Source: Bacteroidales bacterium UBA5507 (GTDB taxonomy: Bacteria > Bacteroidota > Bacteroidia > Bacteroidales > Lentimicrobiaceae). From it: a DNA stretch of 64,000 bases. Made by a program: the position numbers and the translations under genes. The notes beneath the pieces are model-generated. The model ran no database searches, was not told where the DNA came from, and saw only the letters and a list, made by a program, of their open reading frames with translations. Below, in pieces: positions 34,456-43,406 of the stretch. Position 1 is the first letter of the stretch; each line of letters starts with the position of its first letter. The DNA lies in NCBI GenBank assembly GCA_002426195.1, contig DIOT01000056.1:28453-92452 (forward strand), in the 5' to 3' direction.

Positions 34456-35172
34456 ATGAAAAAAGCAACTAATCTCTTTTATTTGGCGGTTTTGATCATT
34501 CAGTTAGCAATAAAACCTGTTGAAGCTCAACCACTTAATTTTGGAGAAGGATGGATGGTAGGTATTAGTGGGGGAGCGCTAACATATTTCGGAACAATAA
34601 GCAGCTTTAAGAGTGGTGAAAGTCTCGCGCAGAGTTTTAATAAAGATAGCGAGTTTGGCATGAGCTATATGTTTGGTAAAATGGTTACCCGGACGTTTTC
34701 ACTAAAAGCTGTCTATTTAAATGGTAAAATGAAAGGCGTTAACAATGACTTGGCTTTTAGATTTACGAACAATCTTGATGAAATAGGTCTTTATGCCGAT
34801 CTGAGTTTAATCAAATTATTCCAACCTCGTTATAATGGTCGTTTGAATCCATATGTCAATATAGGTGGAGGATTCTTACAGGTCGATTCTTACCGAAACA
34901 GAATACCAGATGATATAATTAACGATATTGCTGTAAGCGAATCTGCTGTGTTCCTAACCACAGGCTTAGGTGTAAAATACGATATTAACTTGAACTGGAA
35001 AGTTGATTTGTATGGGGGATTTCGGGCTACTGATAGTGATTTGATTGATTCCACCCTATCTGACAATGGTATAAATGATATGTATTCCTTTATTTCAATA
35101 GGTATTGTATATATTTTGATTCCTCCAGCTTATACCAAAACTTCAAGAGGTATGCCATGTCCGGATTGGTAA
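34456..35172 (+). CDS. Outer-membrane beta-barrel protein
   Basis: Small barrel-type protein (238 aa) with a signal peptide ending near VEAQP (about residues 1-25). The mature chain shows alternating hydrophobic/aromatic strands with Gly-rich turns, for example GWMVGISGGALTYFG, SLKAVYLNGKMKG and NPYVNIGGGFLQVDS, with a Phe/Ile-rich region close to the C-terminus (MYSFISIGIVYILI). The layout matches OmpA/porin-fold 8-12-strand proteins of Bacteroidota (outer-membrane beta-brl family). It is on the same strand as the His-rich lipoprotein, so a joint role is possible but not shown. Confidence 0.82.
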   Translation: MKKATNLFYLAVLIIQLAIKPVEAQPLNFGEGWMVGISGGALTYFGTISSFKSGESLAQSFNKDSEFGMSYMFGKMVTRTFSLKAVYLNGKMKGVNNDLAFRFTNNLDEIGLYADLSLIKLFQPRYNGRLNPYVNIGGGFLQVDSYRNRIPDDIINDIAVSESAVFLTTGLGVKYDINLNWKVDLYGGFRATDSDLIDSTLSDNGINDMYSFISIGIVYILIPPAYTKTSRGMPCPDW

Positions 35173-35181
35173 GAAATATTA

Positions 35182-35216
35182 AATTTTAAGCCCGACTTTC
35201 AGCCAGGCTTAAAATT
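35182..35216. terminator. Hairpin after the barrel gene
   Basis: Arms AATTTTAAGCC (35182-35192) and GGCTTAAAATT (35206-35216) are perfect over 11 bp with a 13-nt loop. It starts 10 nt after the barrel stop codon. The following bases are only moderately T-rich. Confidence 0.6.
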
Positions 35217-35450
35217 ATTCATCATAATGTTATCAGCAGTTCGAGCAATATTAGATGTACGAGTCACATTCATTTGTATTAACGTAATAATCAGGCATTT
35301 GCTCAATTTTATTTTATGTGTTTTTGTTTTTTTGTTTCAATATCTTCACATTTGAAATTTTCTTTAAGATGAGACGTTACTTTTTACAAATCAGACAATT
35401 AACTATTATAAATCCAAATAAAACTACAAAGAGCTTAATTTACTATTCTG

Positions 35451-35948
35451 ATGGAAGGATTTTTGATAAAACAGCTTGGAATATTATTAGTAAGTGCAGT
35501 AAAATTTTTAGTAGCAGCTCCTGCTTCCTCACTTTTAGGGTTCTCATATCTTCATACTATTATTAGCACCTCAATCGGTGGATGGCTCGGTGTTATAGTG
35601 TTCTACTACTTAGGCCGGTATATTTTTTCGCATTTTGCATTTTGGCGTAGGGGAGTGAGATCTTTCTATCGTAAAATCATAGGATTGCCCGTTAATAGTA
35701 TCGGATCGTTGCAACCTTACAAGTCTGGGAAAAAAATATTCACACGTAGAAACAGAATTATAGTTAAAATCATTGTCAGGTTTGGCTTCCCAGGTCTTAT
35801 TATTTTAACACCTGTCCTGTTGTCGATACCCTTAGGAACATTTCTGGTAGTAAGATACTATTCGTATAGAAAATGGAAAGTGGCATGGCTCACACTGTCA
35901 GTCCTGGGCTGGTCAGTTGTGCTGTCAACATTCTCCAAATTGTTTTAA
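35451..35948 (+). CDS. Small polytopic membrane protein, unknown
   Basis: Protein (165 aa) with about four hydrophobic segments (near residues 5-25, 33-57, 108-131 and 143-162) and a basic central loop (about 60-105, YRKIIGLP and KIFTRRNRIIVKI). The segments GGWLGVIVFYYLGRY and FPGLIILTPVLLSIPLGTF, with Gly/Pro in the helices, recall SNARE-associated/DedA or small multidrug-export type proteins, but I cannot assign it. Nine nt separate it from the UpxY-like gene, so the two are probably one transcript. Its C-terminal Trp-rich end WKVAWLTLSVLGWSVV is likely the last helix. Confidence 0.72.
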   Translation: MEGFLIKQLGILLVSAVKFLVAAPASSLLGFSYLHTIISTSIGGWLGVIVFYYLGRYIFSHFAFWRRGVRSFYRKIIGLPVNSIGSLQPYKSGKKIFTRRNRIIVKIIVRFGFPGLIILTPVLLSIPLGTFLVVRYYSYRKWKVAWLTLSVLGWSVVLSTFSKLF

Positions 35949-35957
35949 TTTTGCTGA

Positions 35958-36452
35958 ATGAAGAAATGGTATGCCTGTTACACAAAACCCAGAGCTGAGA
36001 AAGCTACGCAGTTACGTCTGAACAGGTCAGGTATCACCTGTTATTTACCATTAAGAAAAGAACGCCGAAGGTGGTCTGACAGACTTAAAACGATTACAGT
36101 TCCATTATTTACTTCTTATATTTTTGTTAATATAGAAGAGCATGAGTTCAATAAGACCCGGATTGAAGGAGAGTTGGTTGGATTTATAAGTTTTGGTGGT
36201 AAGCCGGTATCAATTCCTGAAAATCAGATTGAGACCATTAAACTAATTGCAATTAATGCTGAGGATGTTGAAGTTGTTCCTTCAAATATTTTACCTGGCG
36301 AAAAAATTCAGATTACAGGGGGAGCCCTTATCGGGGTTCTCGGTGAATTAGTCAGGCATCAGGGAAATCATAAAGTTCTTGTTCGTCTTGCCGAGATAGG
36401 GCAAGGAGTCTTATTTACTATTGATAAAAATATGATTGCCCTAGCTATTTAA
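35958..36452 (+). CDS. UpxY/RfaH-like NusG-family transcription antiterminator
   Basis: NusG paralogue (164 aa). The N-terminal NGN domain begins KWYACYTKPRAEKATQ and contains the characteristic CYLPLRKERRRWSDR and VPLFTSYIFVN blocks. The C-terminal KOW-like part reads ILPGEKIQITGGALIGVLGEL. In Bacteroides, UpxY proteins open capsule operons and stop early termination by RNA polymerase within their long transcripts. Here the gene is not at the 5' end of the EPS operon but about 18.5 kb from it and is coupled to the membrane protein gene just upstream. It may nevertheless act on the EPS or FlaA1-region operons in trans. Confidence 0.9.
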   Translation: MKKWYACYTKPRAEKATQLRLNRSGITCYLPLRKERRRWSDRLKTITVPLFTSYIFVNIEEHEFNKTRIEGELVGFISFGGKPVSIPENQIETIKLIAINAEDVEVVPSNILPGEKIQITGGALIGVLGELVRHQGNHKVLVRLAEIGQGVLFTIDKNMIALAI

Positions 36453-36459
36453 TCATCGG

Positions 36460-37782
36460 TCATCTTTGGTTAAATGAATAGTCAAGCATCTGCTCATACA
36501 CATTTCTCCATCCTTCCCATCTTCGCCATTCGGAGAATGTTTCATTATGAAACAGACTGATAAAAGTGCCACCTACCGTCTTAACTGAATCGATAAGATC
36601 TTTTATATGTGATATTGAATCCTCTGTGTTTAGATTCAAGTAATCACGCAAAGTGCCATCCATAACAGCGAAAGGATGAACTTTGAGAGTGGTTGCTCTT
36701 TCCATCTCTATGTCATACCAGTAGAAGGAGGTGCAAATTCCAGCTCTAAAACCTGTTTTAGCAGCAAAACCCATAGTATAGTCATCAGTAATATCACTAG
36801 CTATAAGGTTTCGGTATGTGTCAGGTAAATGTAACCTTAGAAAGTGCTGGCGGGATGATGTTATTTCTTTGTGGATAACTTCCGACAAACCACGAACTTC
36901 CTTTTTCAATAACCCCTCAGTAGTGTTTGATGCATAAGAAGGGTGGATGCCTACTTCTCCCTCATCTTCAAGAGACTTAATGAGCTGCCTGAACCAGGGA
37001 TTGTTTATTGGAGTATTTTTATCGAATGTGTCATAACCTGCATATAATATGAAGAATAACGGTTCGAGTCCATACTTCATATGGATAGTATGCATGTACT
37101 GATATGTGTTAAACGGGTCTTCTTCTATATTCATTAAAGAGCGAAACCTTCTTCTCATTCCTTCATAATCGAGTATCCTCAAGTCTTTAAGGAAACCTCC
37201 AACACTGCGATAAAATCCTTTATGTTTGAATGCCCAGGCAGCATCTATATCTATCGTGGGTATAAATTGAAATATATTCTTCTTAATGTTGATTTGTGGA
37301 TATAGTTTCTTCAATATCTTGCCTAATTCCAATGCCCAAATATTTACCACAGGCTGCTGAAGAAATCCCTTCTGATAAGCTAATGAAGAAAATGCTGAAA
37401 ATCTATTGTGATTATCTCTTATATATGGCAAATACTCCTCATATCGGCTAACCATAAAAAATGAGGCGGAAAAAATATCGAATGGCAGGCAACTTTCTTT
37501 AATGTAAACCGGGAAAAGTGCTTTTGTGTCAGCAAAATTTATAATGTTAATTTGATGAATATTAACACCTCGTTCGTTAATCAGGCCAGCAGGAATGATG
37601 AGACACTCTTTTGCTGATAATGGTCGTGAATTGTAACATATTTTTGGCTCAACGGATCCAATAAATTCTTCCTGATCAGCAGTAATTCTGACATCAAGAC
37701 CAAGTAAGTCATGTAGCACCAGATTTACAATATACTTTAATCGTGGTGAAATTCCTTCGGAATAAAGAAGAATACTATTCAT
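36460..37782 (-). CDS. Polysaccharide deacetylase-like protein with N-terminal extension
   Basis: The protein (440 aa) has a first part (about 1-145) with a compact alpha/beta fold starting NSILLYSEGISPRLKY, followed by a catalytic-like domain containing IPTIDIDAAWAF (about 190-200), GIHPSYASNTT and RQHFLRLHLPDTYRNL, ending with SLFHNETFSEWRRWEGW. The layout is that of the deacetylase-like group with a DUF7033-type N-terminal region. The metal His motif HxxxH is not obvious, so catalytic activity is uncertain. It overlaps the ABC permease gene by 8 nt. The likely substrate is cell-wall or surface glycan, by family only. Confidence 0.8.
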   Translation of the reverse strand: MNSILLYSEGISPRLKYIVNLVLHDLLGLDVRITADQEEFIGSVEPKICYNSRPLSAKECLIIPAGLINERGVNIHQINIINFADTKALFPVYIKESCLPFDIFSASFFMVSRYEEYLPYIRDNHNRFSAFSSLAYQKGFLQQPVVNIWALELGKILKKLYPQINIKKNIFQFIPTIDIDAAWAFKHKGFYRSVGGFLKDLRILDYEGMRRRFRSLMNIEEDPFNTYQYMHTIHMKYGLEPLFFILYAGYDTFDKNTPINNPWFRQLIKSLEDEGEVGIHPSYASNTTEGLLKKEVRGLSEVIHKEITSSRQHFLRLHLPDTYRNLIASDITDDYTMGFAAKTGFRAGICTSFYWYDIEMERATTLKVHPFAVMDGTLRDYLNLNTEDSISHIKDLIDSVKTVGGTFISLFHNETFSEWRRWEGWRNVYEQMLDYSFNQR

Positions 37783-39013
37783 ATCTTAGTGATTCAACCG
37801 GATCGAGCTCTGCTGCCTTAAGCGCGGGTATTAGTCCTGAAATTACTGCAACCAGGAAGCATAATGTAACCCCCAGGAAAATCCATGCCCATGGTACAAT
37901 AAATCCCGCTCCGATTATAATAGCTAGTATGTTTCCTATTAAAATACCAAGTACAATGCCAGCCATCCCTCCAAGCTGTCCTATTACAATTGCTTCCATT
38001 AGAAATTGATTCCTGATCGTTGATTTATTAGCACCCAATGCTTTTCTAACACCAATCTCGTTTGTTCTCTCAGTAACACTTACCAACATTATATTCATAA
38101 GTCCTATTGCAGCCCCAACAAGGGTTATAATACCGATAATTGTTGCTGCTAACCTCAAATATTTTATGTTGTCATAAAGCATATTAGCCAGGTTGTCACT
38201 TTTTGTTATTTCAAAAGGATCTTCTTCAGTTGTACGGGCATCTCTAATTGCCCGCATTAACCCATGTGCCTCACCAATGGCAGCATCAAGTTGAAGAGGA
38301 TCTCGGGCCAGAACGCTAATCGTGAATGATTCACCCGGACGTGAATAAGCATGACGGGCATTTGTTACAGGAAGTAGACAAAGGTTGTCGGAGCCCATCA
38401 GGCTGGCACCTTTCGATTTTAATACACCAATAACCTTGTATTTTGCTGATCCTATGGTAACAACTTTATCCAATGGGTCGGCTTTATTAGGGAACAGTTT
38501 ATTGGCAACTTCAGAACTCAGAATTGTTGAGTAGTTTCCATAAAAGACTTCATGTGGTGTGAAATTGCGACCTTTTTCAATTTCATAGCCCGAGGTTAAA
38601 ATATAGTTTTCATCAGTGCCAATTACCTGGATATTAGGATGTGTTTTTTGGGATGCATATTTCATTGTTGCGATACCGGTGGCCTGCATTGAAATTGACA
38701 CAATTGCGGGAAAATTGTATTGGGCTTTAAAGGCTGATGCATCCTGCCAGTTGATGACACGATAATATTTTGCAAGTGATTTACGTGATGCGCCTTCAAT
38801 TCTTGATTGCCTGCTGGTAATTGAAAATGTATTGGCACCCATCATCGTAAAGTTCTTGTCGAGGTAAAATCTGATGGCATCAATAGATGTGAGAATACCA
38901 ACGAGTGCCATTATTCCGAATGCAATGATGAGAATAGTAAGCACACTTCTTGTCATGTGTGCCCTTATGGAATCAATTGATATTCTGATATTTTCTTTAA
39001 CCAGCGTCGTCAT
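37775..39013 (-). CDS. MacB-like ABC transporter permease
   Basis: The protein (412 aa) has the MacB/FtsX arrangement: one N-terminal membrane helix (about residues 20-42, RSVLTILIIAFGIMALVGI), a large periplasmic MacB_PCD domain (about 50-270, with MMGANTFSI and NYSTILSSEVANKLFP), and three C-terminal helices with the motif VTERTNEIGVRKALGANKSTI (in outline, residues about 310-330). Such permeases do not transport across the inner membrane themselves but use mechanotransmission for lipoproteins, peptides or signals. No ATPase subunit is adjacent. It lies 18 bp downstream of upp and overlaps the deacetylase-like gene, so the three probably form one operon. Confidence 0.9.
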   Translation of the reverse strand: MTTLVKENIRISIDSIRAHMTRSVLTILIIAFGIMALVGILTSIDAIRFYLDKNFTMMGANTFSITSRQSRIEGASRKSLAKYYRVINWQDASAFKAQYNFPAIVSISMQATGIATMKYASQKTHPNIQVIGTDENYILTSGYEIEKGRNFTPHEVFYGNYSTILSSEVANKLFPNKADPLDKVVTIGSAKYKVIGVLKSKGASLMGSDNLCLLPVTNARHAYSRPGESFTISVLARDPLQLDAAIGEAHGLMRAIRDARTTEEDPFEITKSDNLANMLYDNIKYLRLAATIIGIITLVGAAIGLMNIMLVSVTERTNEIGVRKALGANKSTIRNQFLMEAIVIGQLGGMAGIVLGILIGNILAIIIGAGFIVPWAWIFLGVTLCFLVAVISGLIPALKAAELDPVESLRYE

Positions 39014-39031
39014 GCTGTTATGGGATTAATT

Positions 39032-39682
39032 TCAGAGTTTGCTGCCAAATGCCAGATCTCCTGCATCTCCCAGCCCTGGCACTATATAAGACTGAGCAGT
39101 AAGTTCATCATCAACTGCGCCTACCCAAATTGTCACCTCGTCGGCAGGTAAGTATTTCCTAATGTAATCAAGACCTTCTGTACTGGCAATTAGTGTTACA
39201 ATATGAGTATGTTTTGGACGACCTTTGGTAAGAAGTGCGTTATAGCTAAGAACCAATGATGATCCTGTTGCAAGCATAGGATCTGACAGTATAACCAAAC
39301 GGTCGGTTATTTTTGGACAAGAAACATACTCAACCTGAACGTCAAAGCTCCCATCTTTGTTGTGTTTTCGATATGCTGAAACAAATGCATTTTCCGATTG
39401 GTCAAATATTGAAAGCAACCCACGATGCATTGGGAGTCCCGCCCTCAAAATTGTAGCTAGTACGGGGAATTCCTTTAATACAGGGACCTCGGCAACTCCA
39501 AGAGGAGTAGTAACTTCTTTGACAACATATTCCATGGTTTTACTAATCTCATAACCCATTATGGTTGCCAGACGTTCCATGTTGGTTCGAAATCTGAGTG
39601 AATCGGTTTGTATGTTATGATCACGTATTTCTGAAAGAAATTGATTGAAAATAGATGTCTGGGAACCAATGTTCTTGATCAT
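39032..39682 (-). CDS. upp: Uracil phosphoribosyltransferase
   Basis: Salvage enzyme (216 aa) making UMP from uracil and PRPP. The PRPP loop is in LSDPMLATGSSL and the uracil site in QSYIVPGLGDAGDLAFG near the C-terminus. The N-terminal dimer part includes PVLATILRAGLPMHRGL. The length and the C-terminal block YIVPGLGDAGD match Upp across bacteria. It is the first gene of the upp-permease-deacetylase unit, with a -7 element at 39705-39712. It has no PyrR-like extra region. Confidence 0.95.
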   Translation of the reverse strand: MIKNIGSQTSIFNQFLSEIRDHNIQTDSLRFRTNMERLATIMGYEISKTMEYVVKEVTTPLGVAEVPVLKEFPVLATILRAGLPMHRGLLSIFDQSENAFVSAYRKHNKDGSFDVQVEYVSCPKITDRLVILSDPMLATGSSLVLSYNALLTKGRPKHTHIVTLIASTEGLDYIRKYLPADEVTIWVGAVDDELTAQSYIVPGLGDAGDLAFGSKL

Positions 39683-39704
39683 GGGGCAGGAATTAGAATT
39701 TCTA

Positions 39705-39712
39705 CAAATATA
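39705..39712 (-). promoter_or_regulatory. -7 element of upp
   Basis: Minus-strand TATATTTG fits TAnnTTTG exactly and lies 23 bp before the start codon. A TTTA about 22 bp further upstream is a weak -33 candidate. Confidence 0.5.
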
Positions 39713-39714
39713 GA

Positions 39715-41307
39715 TTAAAAATCGTAATACCTGTTAAACATTGCTGATCTCAATCCAACCCAGAAGTGTAAATCTTGTGTTTCAGCAATGTCTGATTTTC
39801 GGTTAAAGATGGTCAAACCTGCAGTTAAGCTTAAATTAGTGGCTGGATTTACAATATAACCAAGCTTTAGTTCCTGGTAAAACAGTTTAGTTTTTATTCC
39901 CTGTCCAATCTTATTACCGAATTCTGTAACATAAGTTTTGTATGGGAAGTAGATGTTGTGTCCATAGTTAGTTCCTGTAGAATCTTCACCGTAGGTACTT
40001 CTTGCAAATTGATAGCTGATTTGCCATCTCTTTATGCGTTGTTCCAAAATGAGTATCAGTTCCCTGAAATTAGCACCCTGGGGATGTGCAAGCGGTTGAT
40101 TATAATGCCCATAGTTCTGTAGTGTTGATAAATGAGCATATGTGTATGGCCTTACATGATTATATTCTGCCTGAATGTAAAGGTTTTTTATCCCAAAAGG
40201 GTCGAAACTTTTAATTCCCAATTGTAATCCATGCTTATTAGCCCACCATCCGTCACCTTTGAGCACGTGTTCAAGTTTAAATTCATCAAGTAGTAGCTGG
40301 AAATAAATGAAATTGCTTTTTAAAACCCTGAATCGTACGCTTCCCCCTAAAAGAGCATTGTCAGGGGAACCAAGTGAGAATTCAACAGGGCGGTAAAAGA
40401 TAACCGGGTTCAGGTACTGTAGATCAAAACCTCTTTTTCCGGTAGAGTCTCCCGCATCCCAAACTATCGATTCAAATAAGCCAATATTTAGCCATTTTGT
40501 AACGTTCCAGCTTAAATAATGTGTGGTTGTGTATTTCTTTGGCCATGGATCCCACGAGCCTTTGGGCTGACTGATGTCCATTAGCTGACTATATATATTG
40601 ACATATTCAATGTTCCATACTTTTGTATTAATTATGAAATATGGATAGTTGAATGAAGCGTCCGATAAGAATAAGGACCTGTATCCATCTCCTATAAAGT
40701 TCTTACCATGTCCAAATCTTAAGTCAAAGTACTTTGAAGGAGAGTAAGTTACATGTCCTTCCGCAAAAGCATAGTCAAACCCAGTATCCTTGAATCTCTT
40801 GAACATAGCCTGACCGGGTACAACCATTAGAGAATTTGCCTGAATATTGGTCCATGTAGGAAAAACAGCCTGACTTTCATAGAATGCAGTATGGAAGAAT
40901 ATTTTATTGCCAATCATTCCGTCGGCTTTTATCCCTCTTGTATTTACCCAAGTGTTCTGCTTTTCATCAATCATCCTTCCAATTTCAAATGAAACCAGGG
41001 GATCAATAATAAGCTTGAGTCCTGCAGTATCCACGTTAACTAAGGATTCATGAAATAATTTTCTGTTTAACCAGTTAACAAATCCCCTTTCCTTCGAAGG
41101 TGAATTCTGTTGTATGTCGGGAAATATTGTTTGGTTAATCGAATTATTTGTAAGCGGATAAATCGGATGCCATTGATTATTTTGTAACAGAAATGTTCTT
41201 TCTTGCTCAATCCGTTGTGTTTTCTCAAAAGGAAGTGTTACTGATTGAGCAATAAGATTATTAATCAGTATAACCAATGATGAGATAAGAACTAATTTTT
41301 TAATCAT
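39715..41307 (-). CDS. RemB/Wzi-like outer-membrane barrel protein
   Basis: Secreted protein (530 aa) with a signal peptide (LINNLIAQS, cleavage about residue 20). The body is a large beta-barrel: LRFGHGKNFIGDGYRSLFLSD (in outline, LRF to SD at about residues 196-216), FDLQYLNPVIFYRPVEFSLG, and the aromatic C-terminus AMFNRYYDF. These blocks are the hallmark of the Flavobacterium gliding protein RemB and its relative, the capsule surface-assembly protein Wzi. Wzi binds K-antigen at the cell surface; RemB is a mobile adhesin. Its 4-nt overlap with the FlaA1-type dehydratase gene favours a polysaccharide-attachment role. Confidence 0.85.
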   Translation of the reverse strand: MIKKLVLISSLVILINNLIAQSVTLPFEKTQRIEQERTFLLQNNQWHPIYPLTNNSINQTIFPDIQQNSPSKERGFVNWLNRKLFHESLVNVDTAGLKLIIDPLVSFEIGRMIDEKQNTWVNTRGIKADGMIGNKIFFHTAFYESQAVFPTWTNIQANSLMVVPGQAMFKRFKDTGFDYAFAEGHVTYSPSKYFDLRFGHGKNFIGDGYRSLFLSDASFNYPYFIINTKVWNIEYVNIYSQLMDISQPKGSWDPWPKKYTTTHYLSWNVTKWLNIGLFESIVWDAGDSTGKRGFDLQYLNPVIFYRPVEFSLGSPDNALLGGSVRFRVLKSNFIYFQLLLDEFKLEHVLKGDGWWANKHGLQLGIKSFDPFGIKNLYIQAEYNHVRPYTYAHLSTLQNYGHYNQPLAHPQGANFRELILILEQRIKRWQISYQFARSTYGEDSTGTNYGHNIYFPYKTYVTEFGNKIGQGIKTKLFYQELKLGYIVNPATNLSLTAGLTIFNRKSDIAETQDLHFWVGLRSAMFNRYYDF

Positions 41308-43277
41308 GCTTCGAATGAACTGCCTTCCTGTATAATATTCGTTTCGTCAATTTCATCATCAAGTGACTCAAATACAGAATTGTTGCTTTTAAATTCGGGA
41401 ACTAAACGTTTAAGTTGTCTTACAACAACAAACCTGTCACTACTTTCCATTGATATTTCCAGAGCATCCAGTTGTATATTTACGTCAGTAAAACGGTTAT
41501 ATCTCACTTTGGCAATTGATATCTTAGGATGGTGAGTGGGTTGTCCTTTCTCCATATCATAAAGCAGTTCTTCATATAGTTTTTCTCCAGGCCTTAGACC
41601 CGTATAAACTATCTTGATGTCTTTTTCGGGTTCCAGACCGCTAAGACGAATCATATTATACGCCAGATCAGAAATCTTAACAGCACGACCCATATCGAAC
41701 ATGAAAATTTCGCCTCCATTTCCCATCGCACCTGCTTCGAGTACTAACCGGCATGCTTCAGGGATGGTCATAAAGTAACGCGTGATATCAGGATGTGTTA
41801 CTGTTACAGGTCCACCGGCAGCTATTTGTTTCTCGAAAAGAGGAATAACAGAACCATTGCTTCCCAAAACATTGCCAAATCGGGTTGTAATGAACCGTGT
41901 GTGATTAGAAATTTCATGATTAAGACTCTGTATATATATTTCCGCAGCACGTTTTGATGCACCCATTACGTTTGTCGGATTAACAGCTTTATCAGTTGAA
42001 ATCATTACAAAACGCTCAACTCTGCATTCTGAAGCGAGATTTGCGATATTTCTTGTTCCCATAACATTAACCCTCACTGCTTCGAAAGGATTCATCTCCA
42101 TAAGTGGAACATGCTTATAGGCAGCGGCATGAAATACTATTTGAGGTTGCTGATTTTCAAAAATCCTTCTCATCATGATTTCATCACCAACATTTGCAAT
42201 AAGAAAATTGAACAGGTGAGCTTTTGATTTGTATTTCTCAGTCAACTCCATCTCAAGATTATACATTGGAGTTTCCGCTTGATCAACAAAGATTAACCTT
42301 GAAATATCCAGTTTACACAATTGCCTGGCAATTTCACTACCAATACTTCCCGCTGCACCGGTAACCATTATGTTTTTGCCACGAAGTTGCTGCGTCATTT
42401 TTTCACCATCAATGCTTATTTCTGATCGTTGCAATAAATCTTCAATCTTTATTGTGTTAATCTGCTTGACTGAAAGCTGCCCGTCAATCCATTGATTTAC
42501 AGGGGATATTTCTTTCAACTTTAGTTTTGTGGTGGAAAGAACCTCTTCAATTAATTTCCTTTTAAGCTCCTTATCAATATTTTGAATCGCGAAAATAATT
42601 TCCTTTATGTGATTCTTTTCTATGAAATCTGTTTTTAGAACTTGGGGTGAATGAACATAAGTACCTTCAATAGTCTTACCAATTTTTCCGGGATGCTGGT
42701 CAATGAAGCCAACTATTCTAATTCTATTGTCTTGCTCTGCGATTAAAACATTTTTAGTTATAATTCCTGCGGAGCCTGCACCATATATCATCACATTTAT
42801 CCTGTCGGGAGCTGATTTTATCCAGTAGTAGAACAGCCTGACAGAGATTCTTGTTACAGTTATAATAAAGAACGAAAGAACAAAGAAAATAGTAAGAACT
42901 GAAAGGGGTATGTAATATAAAATCTCTATCCCTATAAATCTATCAACAATCTGAATAACAAGGGTAATCACTGTAATATATGCCATTGCCTTAAGTACCA
43001 GGTTGACATCCCTGGCTCCTGTGTGCCGAATTATGCTCTTGTTGATTCCTATAAGATTAAAAACAATTACAGAAATTGTAAGTACGAGTAACAGTTGATT
43101 ATACATCTCATACCTAATTTCATTGGTCAACTGAAAGTTAAACCGAAGTGTATAGGCTGCAGTAAATGAAAAGGTGACTATGAATAAGTCCTTTAATAAT
43201 ATCAGCCACCTTGGCATGAACCATTTTGACTGAATGAGGAAGAACCTCTTAAATATATTTTTATAGTTTAAGATCAC
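41304..43277 (-). CDS. FlaA1/PglF/CapD-type nucleotide-sugar 4,6-dehydratase
   Basis: Membrane-anchored SDR (657 aa). Four helices (about 24-43, 60-80, 98-118, 122-145) are followed by a CoA_binding_3-type domain (about 150-280) with MIYGAGSAGI and an SDR catalytic domain with TGAAGSIGSE (306-315). The catalytic block reads ISTDKAVNPTNVMGASKR: Thr428/Asp429/Lys430 with Met438 in place of the usual Tyr and Lys442, exactly the WbpM/PglF/FlaA1 non-classical site. These enzymes convert UDP-GlcNAc to its 4-keto-6-deoxy form, the entry to bacillosamine, QuiNAc, FucNAc or pseudaminic acid. A -7 element lies at 43302-43309. A paralogue is at 44216. Confidence 0.93.
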   Translation of the reverse strand: MILNYKNIFKRFFLIQSKWFMPRWLILLKDLFIVTFSFTAAYTLRFNFQLTNEIRYEMYNQLLLVLTISVIVFNLIGINKSIIRHTGARDVNLVLKAMAYITVITLVIQIVDRFIGIEILYYIPLSVLTIFFVLSFFIITVTRISVRLFYYWIKSAPDRINVMIYGAGSAGIITKNVLIAEQDNRIRIVGFIDQHPGKIGKTIEGTYVHSPQVLKTDFIEKNHIKEIIFAIQNIDKELKRKLIEEVLSTTKLKLKEISPVNQWIDGQLSVKQINTIKIEDLLQRSEISIDGEKMTQQLRGKNIMVTGAAGSIGSEIARQLCKLDISRLIFVDQAETPMYNLEMELTEKYKSKAHLFNFLIANVGDEIMMRRIFENQQPQIVFHAAAYKHVPLMEMNPFEAVRVNVMGTRNIANLASECRVERFVMISTDKAVNPTNVMGASKRAAEIYIQSLNHEISNHTRFITTRFGNVLGSNGSVIPLFEKQIAAGGPVTVTHPDITRYFMTIPEACRLVLEAGAMGNGGEIFMFDMGRAVKISDLAYNMIRLSGLEPEKDIKIVYTGLRPGEKLYEELLYDMEKGQPTHHPKISIAKVRYNRFTDVNIQLDALEISMESSDRFVVVRQLKRLVPEFKSNNSVFESLDDEIDETNIIQEGSSFEA

Positions 43278-43301
43278 AGCCTTTATGAACTATATAGAAT
43301 A

Positions 43302-43309
43302 CAAATGTA
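43302..43309 (-). promoter_or_regulatory. -7 element of the dehydratase gene at 41304
   Basis: Minus-strand TACATTTG fits TAnnTTTG exactly, 25 bp before the start codon. No good -33 TTTG is seen. Confidence 0.5.
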
Positions 43310-43406
43310 ATCTATATGAAGTTAATTTTTTTAAACTAAATGAATATAACGCAATGCAACAAGAAATGTTCCATTATGAATTAATCGGAATAAATGAGAA
43401 AAGTAA

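Noticed and set aside
35318..35566. 82-codon AT-rich ORF before the small membrane protein
   Set aside because: Overlaps the start of a better ORF, low-complexity Phe/Ile-rich text, no promoter element.
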